Assembly: GCA_046316025.1 (NCBI GenBank)
Contig: JBKCXU010000072.1
Location: 1 to 35,161 of the forward strand
Direction: 5' to 3'
DNA from: JAJTHJ01 sp046316025
GTDB lineage: Bacteria > Pseudomonadota > Gammaproteobacteria > Burkholderiales > Burkholderiaceae_F
Length of the DNA: 35,161 bases
The position numbers were made by a program, and so were the translations under genes. Each line of letters starts with the position of its first letter. Position 1 is the first letter of the stretch. Shown here piece by piece: positions 33,529-35,161 of the stretch. Under the pieces are notes generated by a model. The model did not search any database. It saw only the letters and a program-made list of their open reading frames with translations, and had not been told where the DNA came from.

Positions 33529-34199
33529 GGGCACCGCCCCAGAAAGTCTTCCAGCGCCTCGCGGTCGCGCTCGACACTCTTCTCCATCGGGTCGAGCACC
33601 TTGGGCATCTGGTGCTGGTAGAGCTTGCCCAGGCTCGGGCCGGCATCGTCGGCTCCCAGCATGTTGCCTATCAGGGTGTCGCTGTCGGGCACCACTTCCT
33701 GCTGCGCGGCTCGCACCGGCGGAAACGAGCGCAGCGGCAGACCCGCGGCGCGATCCTGCTGCATGCGGGCAATCATGTCGTCGATCTCCTCGAAGTAGGC
33801 GCTGCGCTCGTCCGCAAACGCCGGGTCGTCCTCGCCGTCGAGAAACTGCGGGCTGCGGTGGTCGATCTGCATCGGGTTGGGTGCCCAGCGGTTCTTGCCT
33901 TCCAGCTCTAGCCGCAGGAACTGCGCGTTGGCGATCTGCTGGGCCGGGTCGGTAGTGGTGTTCATGAACGTCAGGAAGTCGTTGCTGGAACTGAAGGCCT
34001 GGGTGCGGCCGGTGAGTGAGCCGAAGTCCTGTGCGCCGGCGCGCGCCAGTGAGTTCTCGTGCAGGCCGGAGGAGTTGAACACGAAGGCCCGTGCCTGCGG
34101 GTTGATCAGCGCCGCTTCCTGCGCCATGCCCCCGCCCTTGGAGTAGCCAGCGACGTCGAAGGCGATGCCTTGCTGGGTCGGGGTCGGCTTGCGCGCCGA
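33525..34199 (-). pseudogene. orphan C-terminal tail of a lipase-like effector
   Basis: This frame opens directly after the stop codon of ankyrin copy 2 and reads on for 224 codons with no start codon at its head. It begins SARKPTPTQQGIAFDVAGYSKGGGMAQEAAL, that is, at the nucleophile strand and the GxSxG elbow (GYSKG) of an alpha/beta-hydrolase lipase. It continues with FNSSGLHENSLAR, typical after that serine in class-3-lipase-like toxins. Everything upstream of the elbow is missing. The first ATG (34127) lies after the serine, so any product would be inactive. Its last 72 codons are nearly identical to the frame entering from the right edge. I read it as a duplicated remnant rather than a gene. 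Its stop overlaps ankyrin copy 1. Confidence 0.75.
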
Positions 34200-34949
34200 T
34201 CAGCGCCGGATCGGCTGGATCGGCTCGTTCAGCGGCGGTACCGGCAGGCCCTTGGACTTCAGAAACTCCCAGACCTTGACCTTGTACGGATAGATCGGTG
34301 AGTCCGGGGCGGGGAAGGTGCCGCGCAGTGTGCGCGTCAGCGGGAGGCGCGAGTTCGATTCGTTGTAGTCGTATCTCGCGCCCAGCTCGATCAGGCACCA
34401 GACGACGTCCCAGTCTTCTGCGGTACCCGCGTCAATAATCAAAGGATCCTTGCTGCGAGTCTTAATGTTCAGATCGGCCCCGTGGTTCTTCATCTTGCGG
34501 ATGTACTCGCAGTTGTGGTCGTTGACGAACCGGATGATCACCGGATCATCGTCAGGCCGCCGCATGTTGGGGTTGCCGCCGGCCGCGAACAGCATCTCCA
34601 TCAACTCCGGCGCCTGCCGGTAGTTCTCCACGGCCAGACTCACCGCGCTGGCGCCGTCGTCGGCCTTGAGATTGGGGTCGGCCCCGCGCGCCAGCAGTGC
34701 CGCCACCGCGCGCGGCTTGAGCCGGTCCACCGCCACCATCAGCGGCGTGGCGTTGTGCCGCCCGCGCGCATTGACCTGCGCTCCGGCCGCCAGCGCCCGC
34801 TCGATTGCCTGCACGTCGTCGGCCGCGATGGCCGCTTCCAGCGCCGCGCCCGCTTTGTCGGTGAAGAATCCCTTGCTCATGGCTGTGCTCCCGATGATGA
34901 GTCCGATAGCGATGGCGAGCAGCTTGCGCCGAGGACGCGCCCCGCTCAC
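34200..34949 (-). CDS. ankyrin-repeat protein, copy 2 (probable immunity protein)
   Basis: A 249-residue paralogue of copy 1 with the same anchor (RRKLLAIAIGLIIGSTA), the same ankyrin array and an identical C-terminal segment from GTFPAPDSP to PIQPIRR. By eye about 33 substitutions separate the two after the anchor. Most fall in two short blocks: the segment around LNIKTRSKDPLIIDAGTAED, and NESNSRLPLTRTLRG. GTG 34949 overlaps the stop of the upstream toxin frame (GTGA), as in copy 1; a GTG two codons earlier is possible. Being next to the apparently intact toxin gene, it is the likely cognate immunity protein. Confidence 0.8.
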   Translation of the reverse strand: MSGARPRRKLLAIAIGLIIGSTAMSKGFFTDKAGAALEAAIAADDVQAIERALAAGAQVNARGRHNATPLMVAVDRLKPRAVAALLARGADPNLKADDGASAVSLAVENYRQAPELMEMLFAAGGNPNMRRPDDDPVIIRFVNDHNCEYIRKMKNHGADLNIKTRSKDPLIIDAGTAEDWDVVWCLIELGARYDYNESNSRLPLTRTLRGTFPAPDSPIYPYKVKVWEFLKSKGLPVPPLNEPIQPIRR

Positions 34950-35161
34950 GGGCACCGCTCCAGAAAGTCTTCCAGCGCCTCGCGGTCGCGCTCGACACTC
35001 TCCTCCATCGGATCGAGCACCTTGGGCATTTGGTGCTGGTAGAGCTTGCCCAGGCTCGGGCCGGGGCTGTCCGCACCCAGCAGGTTGCCTATCGCGGTGG
35101 CGCTGTCGGGCACCACTTCCTGCTGCGCGGCCCGCACCGGCGGAAACGAGCGCAGCGGCAG
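34946..35161 (-). CDS. C-terminal end of a lipase-like effector, partial at the window edge
   Basis: A frame open from the right window edge to its stop at 34946 (71 codons plus stop visible). It reads LPLRSFPPVRAAQQEVVPDS through YQHQMPKVLDPMEESVERD to EDFLERCP, nearly the same as the end of the orphan tail at 33525-33740. The catalytic half lies outside the window, so the lipase reading comes from the longer duplicated tail. The stop overlaps ankyrin copy 2 by 4 nt. Confidence 0.75.
   Translation of the reverse strand: MPLRSFPPVRAAQQEVVPDSATAIGNLLGADSPGPSLGKLYQHQMPKVLDPMEESVERDREALEDFLERCP

Larger units (their letters stand above)
32767..35161 (-). repeat. tandem duplication of effector tail plus ankyrin gene
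   Basis: Segment 32767-33740 repeats as 34200-35161, with an offset of 1433 bp at the left and 1421 bp at the right, so copy 1 has 12 extra bases near the ankyrin signal region. The left boundary of each copy is exactly the ankyrin stop codon. Copy 1 is followed by the uvrA intergenic sequence and copy 2 by the inside of the effector frame. This is the layout expected from tandem duplication of an effector-tail plus immunity unit. Confidence 0.85.

Noticed and set aside
33529..34398. Upstream extension of ankyrin copy 1 through the toxin-like tail region
   Set aside because: It is out of frame with the lipase-like tail, which shows family motifs and is duplicated; the GTGA overlap gives a natural start at 33528.

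Overview
The window is GC-rich DNA (low-complexity G/C at the extreme left end apart) from what looks like a betaproteobacterium, probably Burkholderiales-like. The clues are the dense third-position-GC coding, the type of phosphonate transporter and catabolic cluster, a UvrA/SSB neighbourhood and wax-ester-synthase genes. This placement is an inference from gene style; there is no rRNA gene in the window. No tRNA, rRNA, CRISPR array, integrase or transposase was seen.

Layout. (1) 1-114: low-complexity G/C and one arm of a dispersed palindromic repeat, which looks like a contig end. (2) 141-2810: a dimethylglycine/sarcosine-dehydrogenase-like flavoprotein with a GcvT-type C-terminus and an in-frame palindromic insertion, tail to tail with a small cupin. 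(3) 3160-9946: a very compact run of nine co-directional genes (EamA exporter, WS/DGAT acyltransferase, GFA-like zinc protein, tautomerase, GNAT, two alpha/beta hydrolases, polysaccharide deacetylase, NTF2-like protein), mostly joined by 4-nt start/stop overlaps; at least two genes use TTG starts. (4) 9940-20407: a complete 2-aminoethylphosphonate (AEP) use island, arranged as two divergent transcription units. Leftward: periplasmic binding protein, ATPase, fused double permease, beta-helix acyltransferase, PhnW, PPOX-type flavoprotein. Rightward: PhnA, a small DUF4325/STAS-like protein, PhnY, an inositol-monophosphatase-family phosphatase. Import plus PhnW (transamination to phosphonoacetaldehyde), PhnY (oxidation to phosphonoacetate) and PhnA (C-P bond hydrolysis) gives acetate and phosphate. 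The four accessory genes have no assigned role in that route.

(5) 20511-25399: a secreted or Tat-type hydrolase, a lipoprotein serine hydrolase of the class C beta-lactamase fold, a two-repeat DUF1566 exported protein overlapping a MarR regulator, a 415-bp stretch without a credible gene, and a YbaY-like lipoprotein. (6) 25419-32747: ssb and uvrA, with a LysR-controlled redox cassette between them: an AhpD/CMD-like protein, a three-domain PPOX-ferredoxin-reductase-2Fe-2S fusion, and a DUF1348 protein. (7) 32767-35161: a tandem duplication of the tail of a lipase-like toxin plus its ankyrin-repeat partner, probably an effector/immunity pair. The full-length effector lies beyond the right edge.

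Most interesting items: the unexplained accessory genes in the phosphonate island (above all the DUF4325 protein placed between PhnA and PhnY), the duplicated effector-tail/ankyrin module with clustered divergence, the palindromic element carried in frame by the flavoprotein, and the 88-bp near-perfect palindrome between the transporter genes.
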